Source: Tubiluchus corallicola
Taxonomy: Eukaryota > Priapulida > Priapulimorpha > Priapulimorphida > Tubiluchidae
Reading direction: 5' to 3'
Length of the DNA stretch: 50,550 bases
Assembly (NCBI GenBank): GCA_030141605.1
Contig: JAQGDQ010000857.1
Location: forward strand, 1 to 50,550
Both the position numbers and the translations under genes were made by a program. The notes under the pieces were generated by a model that was not told the origin of the DNA, searched no databases, and saw only the letters and a program-made list of their open reading frames with translations. This document shows, piece after piece, positions 11,193 through 23,700 of the stretch; positions within the stretch are counted from its first letter, which is position 1; the number at the start of each line of letters is the position of its first letter.

Positions 11193-13343
11193 CCTCTCTC
11201 TCTTGCCGCACGTGCGCCATTTGCCAGTATTGACAAGTATTAAGGATGGGTCTTGAGAATAAAGCAGTTTTTCTTTCAATTGTTCTTTCCTTTAACAACT
11301 GTATAACTCCATATTTTCTCTTCGAAAATGCTTCTCCGGCGTTGTAGCTGTTCAAAAATTTTCTGGGCGATAAACATCCCCCCATGGGGCCTCATACTTC
11401 CCCGGGCCTCGCCTAGGCTGAAATAGGCCCTGGCTTGGACCTTTCCAATACTTATAGTAAGAGTTTGCAGCATTTTGCATGGGTTCATAAAAAACTGCAC
11501 TCACTAAGCAATGATTGCATTATATTTGACAAATTTTGTGCATTTTTACTCCTCACACAATAGATTTTAATGCAAAATTATACATGAAATGCTTTGCTTA
11601 TCTTAGACAAATTAAAAATCGATTTTTGATGAAAAATTGAAAAAGCCTTCAGTAAGTACAGTGTTAGAAATCGGCTAGCAATAAAATTTCCATGCACTAT
11701 CCAGACAGGATACTCTTTGGCTTCAAGTCTACTCTATTTTTGTGGATAAATTCCTGTCAAAAATTGAAGCGACCTTAATTTGTCCTTGCTTGATTTTTTG
11801 GTTTTTCCTGGAATAGCAGCAGAACACTGCACAGCTTGGGCTGTCGTAAGCAGGCGATCAGTAAATTAGTGTGTACGATCACGCAAGTGTACACCAGACC
11901 AAGCTACTCAATAGGCTAAGTTAGAGTGACTGAAGAGGTCGTGTTTTTCTTAATTTATCCAATTAAATCACTTATAAATGTTTAAACAAATAGTATGATT
12001 GGATACCTTTGATTCTCCTGAATAGAACAGTCCCTAATTTGTAATCCCATAGAGAAAAGTCATGGATCTTATAAGACCTATTTTGAGTGGAGGGGTCCTG
12101 AAGTAGTGAAACAAAGTCTCAATCTACTGTCTTCCCATTAACAAATATTTTTTTTAAATTAAGCACCTTGTCAGCACTCAGTCAGGCTAACTATTGTTTA
12201 CCGGTAAAGCACCACAGATACAAAACTATGCTGAATGTTTGTGCATTATTGACTATAATGCACAGGGGTTTCTGCAGGGCTTTTTGCTTTGCTTGTTTTA
12301 CAGTAGTAAATGAGTCTTTGTGTGTTCAATAATAGGTCCACATTATGTAGTGCATATGTCACTCTGCAATAAGACATTAGCAAAGATGGGCGGGTATCAC
12401 TTTATCATTTATCCGCAAAAAATGTAGGAAAAAAATTAACTAGGCTTGCTAAGTGTGCCCTATTGTTAAAAACCGTTCCTTAATATGAAGTTAGGAGTTA
12501 TAATTGTGAATCAATAATAAATTACTAACCAGACCCCAATTTTGCTTGTAAACCTTCAACGGCGACATACACAGCACGATGTACGGGGTACATTACTCGA
12601 CCATTATCATGCTCATCACACCACACTACAAACCATAATGGGCTCGAATAAAAAGCTATAATATTTGTAATTAAGAGCAATGTTTTGCATCTAGAAGTTT
12701 CCAGGTAAAATATCGGGAGGAGCAAAAAAGTAAGAGGTGATGAGGAAGATAAACTAGTGATGAAAGGCGTTTAATGTGGCAACAAGCCCTTTAATGTGCA
12801 AGGGCATGCTTAACGAACTGAAATTGGGAGCACTTTTTGTGCAAACACTTGAGAATTTACTTTAAATAAGTGGCTTTGCATGTTGCAATTTCGAGTGAAA
12901 TCCGCGATTTAGGCAATAAAAATCCGCAGCCCTCATCCGCTCATAATATACTATCTGCGATCCGCCCATCTCTATACATTAGTGCTTATTGGTGAACCAT
13001 GCTCTACCAACTTTTTTAACAGAGTAATGTTCTAAAGTGGTGTGTAATTTCTGATCCGTCTGAGCAAACTGCTTCTACGTTTTTTTTGGTATGTACAAGC
13101 TAATTATGCAAATAACATAATCCTCATCTTTTCGCTATAGTTTATCCCTTTGAAAGGAACGAACACGCAGCAACTATCTTCCTGATTTCCCTAGTGTCCG
13201 GCACGTGGTGCGTACTCGTCTCCTTGGTGGTAGTTTCCGCTGTGATCATGTCTTATTGCAAGTATAAACATCGAGTCAGGGGAGAAGTGATACCAGAAGA
13301 ATTCAAGAACTACGAAGTCAGAAATGACCTCCACTTCATTTGA
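10450..13343 (+). CDS. Novel type I single-pass membrane protein (two exons)
   Basis: Exon 1 spans 10450-10954 and exon 2 spans 13141-13343, split within a Val codon (donor GTAAAT, acceptor GCTATAG), giving 235 residues. Residues 1 to about 25 look like a signal peptide (MKTRPFAICVLAVGLGLSKA). Residues 26 to about 168 form a Thr/Asn/Gln-rich, low-complexity ectodomain with eight N-x-S/T sequons (NAT twice, NTT twice, NAS, NST, NVT, NNT) and only one or two Cys. A long hydrophobic segment follows (IFLISLVSGTWCVLVSLVVV, then SAVIMS), bounded by the basic stop-transfer CKYKHRVR. The cytoplasmic tail of about 28 residues is charged (EVIPEEFKNYEVRNDLHF). An in-frame ATG exists at 10270, but the sequence TTTCTTCCAG lies just before the chosen ATG, so a 5'UTR exon may splice there. 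The family is not recognised; it is mucin-like in composition, and cell surface location is inferred. The intron holds two TIR elements. Confidence 0.75.
11036..11432. mobile_element. hAT-like MITE with CAGGGCC ends
   Basis: The outer 15 bases CCAGGGCCTATTTCA and TGAAATAGGCCCTGG are exact inverted repeats. Flanks GCTAGAC and GCTTGGAC look like a decayed 8-bp target duplication, which fits hAT. Inside are mirrored ATACTTCCCCGG motifs and a (TC)n tract at 11146-11202. It lies in the intron of the type I membrane protein gene. Confidence 0.82.
11146..11202. repeat. (TC)n microsatellite
   Basis: TC dinucleotide tract with one CCCC break, nested in the hAT-like element. The CCCC interruption resembles that of the tract at 1-210. 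Confidence 0.95.
12382..12976. mobile_element. Probable TIR element (AGATGGGCGG ends)
   Basis: AAGATGGGCGGGTATC at the left is mirrored by GCGATCCGCCCATCTC at the right, about 590 bp apart. Inner blocks TATCCGCAAAAAATG and AAAAATCCGCAGCCC are also loosely mirrored. No coding frame. Boundaries are approximate. Confidence 0.55.
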
Positions 13344-14300
13344 AGAACTATCGATTCCTTCCTGATATTGTATCTATGTAAACTGAAAATTAACGCAAGG
13401 TAGCAAATATGAGTGCATGTAGCGTCCATTGTAACTGTTCTTGTGTTCATTATATGAAATATAAACGCCGTTAGATTATTACCATAGCAATACAGGCTTT
13501 AGAAAAAGGGTCCAATGAAAAAGCAGCTAGGGTGTCTGGGGAACCACAGCTACCAGTGCATTTTAGACCATTTTTCTTACTATTTCCTCAAGCAAATTCA
13601 ATAGTTTAAAACTCATTATGTCACTTCAAACTTTTGACTCTTAATTACATACCAATATAATAGTACACACCCCGTGTATAGCATATAATTGCGCACAGCG
13701 ATATCTTTGCCAAAAACTTCAATTATCACTTAAAGGGCACAAACGTTTTTACGCTGAAATCATTAATGCAGAACTTTTTACTCGATATAAGTCATTAAAA
13801 GCTACCACTAGACGTTCTAAAGCTTATAATCCAGAGAAGATATTCACTTGGGTTGCTGTAACTGCGACTATGAAAGGGACTTGGGGCTGGGCCTCAATCT
13901 GACACTAATTACTATCTCCGTCTGTAGGTGGCAGCACAAAAGGGTCATAACAATGCCAAGACACGTGGCATGTGTTGTGCACTGGATGCCCTCTTTTGAC
14001 GACTGGATGACGACAAATCCAGAAAGTAAAAGAAGGCATCGCAATTTATTGAAAACTGATAGTAGCTAATAAGATTCTAACTTCCTTGCTGGTGACCACA
14101 GTGTGTAATTTTTAATGTGAAAAATGATACATTTTTTATTTAAAATATTAGATTATTGCTATCTCCGCCTATTACTAGCAGTAATAATCTAACTAGATGC
14201 ATCGTTTATCTTTCAATTTTTGTCCAAAGATGGCGCCATAAATTTTACGCCCTCTTCAGCAGCTTGATAGCAGCACATGGTAAAAATTCTGATAGCCGAA
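13344..14300. other. Intergenic, 3' flank of the membrane protein gene
   Basis: No recognisable gene. A 73-codon frame at 13848-14069 has no family features or splice context that I can support. Confidence 0.5.
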
Positions 14301-14314
14301 ATTCCAGTTTGCTG

Positions 14315-14422
14315 AAAAATGCATTTTTTGCAAATATGGATACAACGTGCAATACTCATGGAAATTTTAAAAATGCATTTTTTGCAAATATGGATACAAC
14401 GTGCAATACTCATGGAAATTTT
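14315..14422. repeat. 54-bp perfect tandem duplication
   Basis: Two adjacent 54-bp copies starting AAAAATGCATTTTTTGCAAA and ending CATGGAAATTTT. They appear essentially identical, which suggests a recent event. Because 54 is a multiple of three, both strands keep open frames across it; this is not evidence of coding. Confidence 0.93.
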
Positions 14423-14753
14423 TCTGTTTTGCACTTTACAACTTAACTCAAGTTACAACATCAGCAACAGAGCAATTTGAACAAAATTCAGTCATTTTAT
14501 TGACAAACGAAATATACAATAAACTTATAGACTGAATAAATACATTCATAAATACAACTGTATGTGTAGCAGTAAAGTTACATAACAATCAAATGATTGA
14601 GCTAACTTAACATAATAATAAAATTACAAATCATTGTAATCTCAACATTCCGTATTACTGGCAAGGTGAAAGTATCCGAGTTTTGAGTCGAAATGTAAAC
14701 AGAGTTTTCTTACTGAACCAGAATAAATATAATTGACGAGTGATAAGCTATAA

Positions 14754-15620
14754 TGGCGCATTCAGACTAGCGAGTTTTCTGTCGAGAGTTTCCTCTATGA
14801 CAGCATACTCACAAGGGTGAATTGCTTTACGAGTTACTGTCAACAAGTTATTGCAAATTTTCCGACAATTGTTGCAATCCAACAGCTGCTGCGAGTTGAT
14901 TTATTGTCTAGTGTGAACACCTCGGTGAGCTACTCTCGACTCTTCTCACTGTGAATGAAGTAGTGAGTGTCAGCTCGCGCCTACTGTCATAGAGTAACTC
15001 TGGTTTGGTGTGTAGCCTGAATTTGCTTGAAAGTTACCTGGCGAGTTACTTGGTGAGTTTCTTGCAGCAAATAGAGAATTGAGTGTCAGCTCGTACTTAC
15101 TGTCATAGAGTGAGAGAGTAACTCGCAGCAAGTTTAGACCTGTAGTTTGAACATGCTTGAATGTTACTTGGCGAGTTTCTTGCAGCAAATAGACAATTGA
15201 GTGTCAGCTCACGCTTACCAGTGAGAAAGTAACTCGCAGCAAGTTTTGAGCTGTAGTTTGAACATGCTTAAATGTTACTTGGCGAGTTACTTTGGTGAGT
15301 TTCTTGCAGCAAATAGACACTTGAGTGTCAGCTCGCACTACTGAGAATGCTTGCGAGTTACTTGGCGAGTTATTTGGTGAGTTTCTTGCAGCAAATAGAC
15401 AATTGAGTGTCAGCTCACGCTTACCAGTGAGAAAGTAACTCGCAGCAAGTTTTGAGCTGTAGTTTGAACATGCTTAAATGTTACTTGGCGAGTTATTTGG
15501 TGAGTTTCTTGCAGCAAATAGACAATTGAGTGTCAGCTCGTGCTACTGAGAATGCTTTCGAGTTACTTGACGAATTTACTTTGTACGAAAACGCGCCAGT
15601 CTGAACTTGCTCGTTTTATG
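14754..15620. mobile_element. Probable TIR element with internal minisatellite
   Basis: GGCGCATTCAGACTAGCGAG at the left is roughly mirrored by CGCGCCAGTCTGAACTTGCT at the right. The interior (about 14985-15590) is a degenerate tandem repeat of blocks such as GAGTTTCTTGCAGCAAATAG, GAGTGTCAGCTCGC, AAGTAACTCGCAGCAAGTTT and GTTACTTGGCGAGTTA. Repeat units vary in length because blocks are omitted. No gene is seen. Confidence 0.55.
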
Positions 15621-16122
15621 CAATAACACAACAGATTCAAGGACAACTTCACCTCGGGCAATTGCGATGACAATTACATCAACTTTAAGAATAAATTAGA
15701 ATGCAATAAACAGAAACGCGTCATTAACAATTATATACACACACGTCATATGTACAGCGTACACATAAACCGTAAATAGAATTATTATATTCTCATATTA
15801 AGACAGATATTGTCGCCATAAATCACAGCTTACTCGACTCTCACTCCAAGACAAACAACATTACTTAACACCAGACTGGCCAATGATAAATGAGGTCAAG
15901 AAACATATAAAGGTCAAGGCCATCTAGATATTTTGGTATTGCACTAAGGATTAAACGAGACATAGCAGAGTATGATGAATCAAGTTGTAATTTAATACAG
16001 CAGTTTTTTGAATTAAATAATATAGCAGATTATGCAGTAAACTTTAACAAATGAATGATTAACACTGCAAATTTGGACTACAAAAAGTTTTCAATATACC
16101 AGAAAAGAAAATTCAGATATTA
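15621..16122. other. Intergenic, no gene seen
   Basis: AT-rich sequence with no supported exon, between two TIR elements. Confidence 0.5.
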
Positions 16123-16855
16123 AAGGAAAACCGGACGATTGATTAGATTCAATCTCATTTTAATTTACTGTCCAAAATATGCATTTTCTTGCCTATCAAA
16201 GTTAACAATTGTTCCTTATATTTGAACAATTAGCTTAGAAAGTTAATTAATGGCAACCGAACACAGTAATCACTTACATCACAAACTAACCACAGTTTGT
16301 GCAATGGTAGGAATATTTCCTTGCGCATCAAGCGCGTTTGCATAAGTGACGACTGCTGTAAGACGCTGATGAGATGTCATGAAAGTTGGCTCAACATTGT
16401 GATGTCATGAAAGTGGGCTCTACATCGTGATGTCATGAAAGTGGGCTCTACATTGTGATGTCATGAAAGTGGGCTCTACATTGTGATGTCATGAAAATGG
16501 GTTCTACATTGTGATGTCATGAAAGTGGGCTCTACATTGTGATGTCATGAAAGTGGGCTCTACATTGTGATGTCATGAAAGTGGGCTCTAAATTGTGATG
16601 TCATGAAAGTGGGCTATACATCACACTGACATCACAGACGAATACTGCAGCTCATGATCATGCTTATCACGGTGCCGCACGTATTTACCGGCCACGCGCA
16701 TGTGACAAAAAGGTGCCATTGCCAGTCAACAAAATTTAACTATCCGAGGTAATTATTACTTAAACTAAGCTTTCGTTGGAAGCTGTTGCAGTTTTCAATA
16801 TTTTAGAGCATTCTTTATTCTGAACCAATGTCTACACAATCATCCGGTTTTCCTT
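16123..16855. mobile_element. Family C TIR element, full-length copy
   Basis: The ends AAGGAAAACCGGACGATTG and CAATCATCCGGTTTTCCTT are near-perfect inverted repeats. Its left part matches copies at 2371, 3840 and (inverted) 46340-46665. Inside, 16365-16620 is a 28-bp minisatellite with units such as TGTGATGTCATGAAAGTGGG plus CTCTACAT, about 8-9 copies, absent from the other copies where the same block is single. No transposase frame is present. Confidence 0.87.
16365..16620. repeat. 28-bp minisatellite inside family C element
   Basis: About nine units of GATGTCATGAAAGTGGGCTC plus TACATTGT. Each unit has a TGATGTCA core, close to a CRE/AP-1-type octamer. It was expanded from a sequence that occurs once in the 2371 copy (GTGATGTCACGAAAATGGTG). 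Confidence 0.92.
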
Positions 16856-16862
16856 CAAGGCC

Positions 16863-17750
16863 GAGGTAATCATGCTGAGCAGCAAACCTAACACATCAAA
16901 GATTTCTTCCATTGTGCTTTTTGTTCTTTTTTACATCAAAATGTGATTAAAGAATACGGCAGGCAGGAAACCACCAAAGGAATGGTGTAGAAGTACCTGG
17001 ACATCTGTTGTTTACAAACAACACCGTTTATGGAAGCACAAAATGATAAACGTGCAACAAAATTAACGCGAAATCATAAAGGTTTCTTTTTTGCAAGTCA
17101 CTGTTTAGTTCTGGGCAAAAAAAGCATTTACAAAATGGCTGAAGTGCGAAAGTTGCAGTCTTTGCAAAAAATATGCAGAATATACAGAACATTACAGAGA
17201 CGCGGCAAAGCATGAACTGCTTTCTGACGGTAATCACAGACATTCACACATCACAAGACAATGAACAATAAAATTGTTCTTTCGATTATAAGAATTTCTC
17301 GTTTAAAGTATGCCGTGCAGTAGTATGCTCGAGTCGCCTCCGAACTTCCAAACTAGCATTTTACACGAGTGGCAAAATCACTATGCATGTAGTACACCTG
17401 GAAATGTGCCACATAATGCTAGACTAAGCATAAACCAGTTCAGTGTGGATAGGCTTCAACCATGACGTAGTAGATTTTCTTTTCATTTGATGTGATTTGG
17501 CAAAATCTTTCTTTGTGTTTGTTACCAAATTACTTGGCTAAAATTGTTCATTAAATTTCACTAGAAAAAATGTTTCCTTTGGCAGAATTCGACTGAACAG
17601 TTGTTAGAGGTAAGGACGCTAAAATTGTCGAGCAATTTTAATCCTGAATTTGTCAAATATATTAGATACCTTTAAGCTTTCTACACACTGTTTACATGCA
17701 TGTATTAACAAATAAATCGATTGCACATATTGAAAATATTAAAAACTATT
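16863..17750. other. Region downstream of VMP1, no gene seen
   Basis: It lies 3' of the VMP1 stop on the minus strand and may include the 3'UTR. I see no clear AATAAA on the minus strand close to the stop. Short frames around 17030-17240 on both strands have no supporting features. Confidence 0.45.
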
Positions 17751-17760
17751 GCAGTAATTA

Positions 17761-20700
17761 TCATTCACACTTCTGAGCGCCAGACGCCTTTTCTGACTCG
17801 CGTAGATGGCGCTGCTTGCATAATCTCTTGTGATACGACTGTGCCATGCTGTTTACTATCGATAGGAGAAAGTACGCTATCATCACCATGACGACACGTT
17901 CGAAAACCCACTGCAGCCAATTAGCATCCTAGAAAAATCATCAAGTCAGAGTTAGTAGGTCGTTCAAGTTGTTTGCGCACCTTGAGTTTTTGGAATGAAT
18001 CTTTTTCTAATGTTGCAAGAATACGAGTAAACAGCGTATTGCAAGTTTCTGCAATTTGGGGCAATCCACATGTAACGGATATGAAGTTTAGGGTAGGTAG
18101 GAGACAGGAGACGTGATAACGCCATTGTGCCACAGGGTAAGTAAGTGATTTAGTCGTGATATGTGTGTTTGCAAATCAAAACCGTCCGTAAGATGGCATA
18201 GTTAAAACCACGTTATGATACTTCAAAGAAAAGTGCACCAAAATTTTGTTCAAATGTGAATTTTTTGTTTTTTAGAAAAACATAGACATAGAACATTTAT
18301 TTTCTCTAATTAGTTTGACATCAAGTTTTTTAAATATTAAGTAATTATAATCATGGAGCACAGCAGGTAGGTAGATGGTATTGGTAAATATATTGGAGTT
18401 TTATATTCTAGCATGAAATTATCAAGAAAATGTCCAAAAAATACTAAAAATCTAATTTTATAAACCCGTGCCCACTTTTCCGGTTAGAAATTAGTACTGC
18501 AATTGTAAAAAACTTGTATTTTCTAACTCCGATTGTAGCTAGTGGAAGCAGCCATTTTCCTTTTGGTTTTTTTTGTTGACAAGCCCAGATCTTTGTCAGG
18601 AAGAACCATCTACTGGATATAAACATAACTTGTGCTCTTGTAAAGTCCATAGCAACCACACCTTCGAATGGTTGCTAACTGTTTTGTACAAACGCGACAA
18701 AAAACAATGGCTGACTTTAACAATGAATTTCTCAAGGTTATGTTTTTCAGTGTGCAGCCTGCACCTCAACTTCAACGTGGATTATCTCAGCTTAGAAATA
18801 ACATAGAGTGATGAACTTGGTATCAAAATGATCCTCATGAAATGGAGATTCAGGATACGTGAATAACTAGAAAAGCTTAATTCCGACTTATGGACGATTT
18901 TGCTATGCAAGCACATGTATCGTTATCTGACTTCACGTTTTTTTCACATGTGCAAGCAGCAGCCGACACCACAAAAGCGAGACCATTTTGTGCTGATCCC
19001 AACATAAAACCATTTTTACTCAAAAAAGGGGATATCTTTATATGTGGATGGCTCCTATTGCTCAAAAACAGGGATGTTGTTATATGTGAATGGTCCCTAT
19101 ACTCAAAAACAGGGATATCGTTATATGTGGATGGCCCCTATACTCAAAAACAGGGATGTCGTTATACGTGAATGGTCCCTATGCTCAAAAAAGGGGATGT
19201 CGTTATATGTGGATGGCCCCTATGCTCAAAAAAGGGATATCGTTATATGTGGATGGCCCTATGCTCAAAAACACGGATATCATTATATGTGGATGGTCCC
19301 TATGCTCAAAAAAGGGGATGTCGTTATATGTGGATGGCCCCTGTTTCAAAAAAAGGGATATCATTATACGTGGATGGCCCCTATTTCAAAAAAGGGATAT
19401 CATTATACGTGGATGGCCCCTATTTCAAAAAAGGGATATCATTATACGTGGATGGCCCTATGCTCAAATACTCTTACTCTCGAAACACATAGCAGGTAGT
19501 TAAATTCCGCATAATTCATGCTGCTTCTTTTACTTTTTCAACAATATTAACAATTTCAATACAGCAGAGAAATTAAGTGAAACGTTAAGAGAAATTAAGC
19601 ACTTAAACTTTGACTCTTTGCAACTGCACGTGTGCACAATGAAATTGTGAAAAGGCCAATTGCTCACCGGATAACGGTGCTTTTCCGGTCGATGGTGCAA
19701 ATGCGCGTGTGCACAACGAAACTGTGAAAATGCCAATTGCTCACCGGATAACGGTGCTTTTCCGGTCGATGGTGCGAATGCGCGTGTGCACAATGAAATT
19801 GTGAAAATGCCAATTGCTCACCGGATAACAGTGCTTTTCCGGTCGATGGTGCGAATGCGCGTGTGCACAATAAAACTGTGAAAAAGCCAATTGGTCACCG
19901 GACAACGGTGCTTTTCCGGTCGATGGTGCAACTGCGCGTGTGCACAACGAAATTGTGAAAAGGCCAACTGGTCACCGGATAACTGTGCTTTTCCGGTCGA
20001 TGGTGCAACTGCGGGTGTGCACAACGAAATTGTGAAAAGGCCAATTGCTCACCGGATAACGGTGCTTTTCCGGTCGATGGTGCAACTTATCCTTCTGCTT
20101 CTGCAGATACTGTTTAAATGGAGCTTGAAGTCTCTTTCCATACCTTGGAACATAGCTGAAACAAAGTGAAAATACACTAACTGTACGCAACCGGAAACAT
20201 ACATTTTAGAAAATACTGTTTCCACGGTAACTGCACCGTTATGCTGCACTTTTTATTACACCTCTTGAACATCCGACTCTCGTAAAGATGGAAAAACCAG
20301 CAGGGGAATCAGGTTCATTCTGAACAAAGTCTGAAAATATAAGAGTTTCACACGGAGGCGTAGGAAGGGGGAGGGGGACAACTGCCACTGGGCGCAAGGG
20401 TGAGAAGGCGCAAAATTCCTCTACAGTTCAATGACTGTTAATTACTAATTACTAATCCGACATTAACAAAACAATTAACATAAGTTTTCAAACTACAACA
20501 AAACTGCCTAGGTAGAGATCATCACAACTGACTTAAATACTACCTACAGTTCAGAAAAAAGGCTAATGTTATTACTTAACGGCATGTGTAGGGTGTCGTG
20601 TGGCGTAGCATATCGATAATTTTGGGAGAAACAGCGACATTTCTGTAAATGCCGATTGCATTATTGTGAAAACCTGTAGTGTTCTGTATCTTTCGTAATC

Positions 20701-23700
20701 TTTGCATGTTTTAATGCTGGAGCTGAATGTTTAATGACTGTCGTGTTATGAGCAATTTATGCATAGAAAAGAGTTACTCTGCTGCAGTACCACAAATCAA
20801 ACTCCGGGTGATTCGTAGAAAAAAAATTGTTTACCTTTATCGTCGAAAAAGCAAAGCCGGGCTCACACAAAATTTGTCGCATCACCCACAAATGATCAAA
20901 ACATTAAAAGCGTAGGCCGCAAAAAGTTTTTTCGCCCCCTAGTGCCACAAGCACTTGCTACACAACTGGGTTCACATCATTTTAGACAAGACAAGCGCAA
21001 ACTGCAGGAAAAATTACTCGAATCGACAAAAATTCAAGTTATATTTACAACCAACACTAAGGAGATTTGTTAGCCATAAGTAAACAAAGTATTTCACACT
21101 GACTTACCCTATCCATGATACTAGTTTATCTACGTGATGTTCACTAAAAGTCACGATCACAAATAGCTTCTGAATGTGCATTTTGATCACGGCCTTGCCG
21201 ATTAGAGTCGCGCCAAAGAACGTCCAAAACGGGACCAGAAAGTGTCCGCAGGTGATCCCGGCGAGGTCAAACAGTGGATTGGGAATCTAGAAAAGACATT
21301 AATAATCAGTTTACTGAAAGAAAAGTCCAAAATGGGATCAGCAAGTGTCCGCACAAGATCACGGCGAGGTCAAAAAGTGGATTGGGAATCTAGAAAAGAG
21401 ATATTAATAATCAGTTTACCAAAAGAAAAATACCGGGAACATACATACCCCATACAGGCAAGCAAATTTTAACTTTCACGGTAAATTATGATTTTCCGCA
21501 AAACTCGTAAAACTCATTTTGGCGATGTCAAAAGCAGGCAGGGATGGATTACCTTATAGACTATATAGTATTTTGCATTGCTGAATAACTGATTTAACCT
21601 TAAATAAAATTTAGTCGCTCTACGTTATTTCTAAGCTGAGATAATCTACATTGAATTTGAGGTGCAGGCTACGCACTAAAAACATAATCTTGAGAAAATC
21701 ACTGTTAGCCATTGTTTTTTGTCGCGTCTTTACAAAACACTTAGCAACCGTACAAAAGTGTGGTTGCTATGGATTATAAACAAGCAAATTGAAGTTACGT
21801 TTAAATCCAGTAGATGGCTCTTCCTGACGAAGATTTGTTCTTGTCAACAGAAAAAACCTGAAGCATGATGGCTGCTTCCACGAGTTACAATCGGAGTTAG
21901 AAAATACACGTCTTTACCATTGCAGTACTAGTTTCCAGACGGAAAAGTGGGTATGGAATTATAAAATTAGATTTTTAGTATTTTTAGACATTTTCCTGAT
22001 AATTTGATGCCAGAATATCAGTCAAATATATTTTGCAAAAAATAAAAAATCGACATCTGACCAAATTTTTGGTGCATTCTACTTTAAAGCATCATAACAT
22101 AGTTTTAACGACTTACGGACGGTTTTGGTTTGCAAGCACACATATGATAACATGACAAAATGACAAAAAATGTGAAGAATTGACAGAACCATAACTATAA
22201 TCACATTCGTTAAGAAATTGAAATTCCAACGGCGGAGTTTTAGATGAGAAATTTCGATGACGTGTGTGTTAACTACAAGCCGAGTCTACAGCTCCTAAAA
22301 TATTGCTTACTGCAACATAGTAATACAAAGGCTATTGTTTTTGAAAGCATGTCACTAAATCCAAAGCAAGTTTTGTGACAATGTCAGATTCTCACAGCTT
22401 TTTCAACTAACGCGGTAGATTTTAAGGCTTTGAAAAGGCAGATTCTCACAGCTTGTTCAACTAACACTGTAGATTTCAAGGCTTTGTAAAGGCACATTCA
22501 CACAGCTTGTTCAGCTAACGCTGTAGATTTTAAGGCTTTGTAAAGGCAGATTCACACAGCTTGTTCAGCTTACGCGGTAGATTTTAAGGCTTTGTAAAGG
22601 CAAATACTCACAGCTTGTTCAGCTAACGCGGTAGATTTTAAGGCTTTGAAAAGGCAGATTCACACAGCTTGTTCAGCTTACGCGGTAGATTTCAAGGCTT
22701 TGTAAAGGCACATTCACACAGCTTTTTCAACTAACGCGGTAGATTTTAAGGCTTTGAAAAGGCAGATTCTCACAGCTTGTTCAGCTTACGCGGTAGATTT
22801 TAAGGCTTTGTAAAGGCACATTCACACAGCTTGTTCAGCTTACGCGGTAGATTTCAAGGCTTTGTAAAGGCACATTCACACAGCTTTTTCAACTAACGCG
22901 GTAGATTTTAAGGCTTTGAAAAGGCAGATTCTCACAGCTTGTTCAGCTAACGCTGTAGATTTTAAGGCTTTGTAAAGGCAGATTCACACAGCTTGTTCAG
23001 CTAACGCTGTAGATTTTAAGGCTTTGTAAAGGCAGATTCACACAGCTTGTTCAACTAACGCAGTAGATTTCAAGGCTTTGTAAAGGCAGATTCACACAGC
23101 TTGTTCAGCTTACGCGGTAGATTTTAAGGCTTTGTAAAGGCAAATACTCACAGCTTGTTCAGCTAACGCGGTAGATTTTAAGGCTTTGAAAAGGCAGATT
23201 CTCACAGCTTGTTCAACTAACGCGGTAGATTTTAAGGCTTTGTAAAGGCACATTCACACAGCTTGTTCAGCTAACGCTGTAGATTTTAAGGCTTTGTAAA
23301 GGCAGATGCACACAGCTTGTTCAGCTTACGCGGTAGATTTTAAGGCTTTGTAAAGGCACATTCACACAGCTTGTTCAACTAACGCGGTAGATTTTAAGGC
23401 TTTGTAAAGGCAGATTCACACAGCTTGTTCAACTAACGCGGTAGATTTCAAGGCTTTGTAAAGGCAGATTCATACAACTTGTTCAGCTAACACGGTAGAT
23501 TTTAAGGCTTTGTAAAGGCAAATACTCACAGCTTGTTCAGCTAACGCGGTAGATTTTAAGGCTTTGAAAAGGCAGATTCTCACAGCTTGTTCAACTAACG
23601 CGGTAGATTTTAAGGCTTTGTAAAGGCACATTCACACAGCTTGTTCAGCTAACGCTGTAGATTTTAAGGCTTTGTAAAGGCAGATTCACACAGCTTGTTC

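Noticed and set aside
17921-18133. A 70-codon minus-strand frame just upstream of VMP1 exon 11
   Set aside because: It overlaps only the first bases of exon 11, in a different frame, and the rest is intron; the TTTTTCTAG acceptor at 17929 explains the coding boundary.
19044-19503. Three overlapping + strand frames of 106-151 codons with a repeated WMAP/YVDGP-type peptide
   Set aside because: All follow from a ~40-bp minisatellite in a VMP1 intron on the opposite strand; several frames are open at once and there is no splice or start context.
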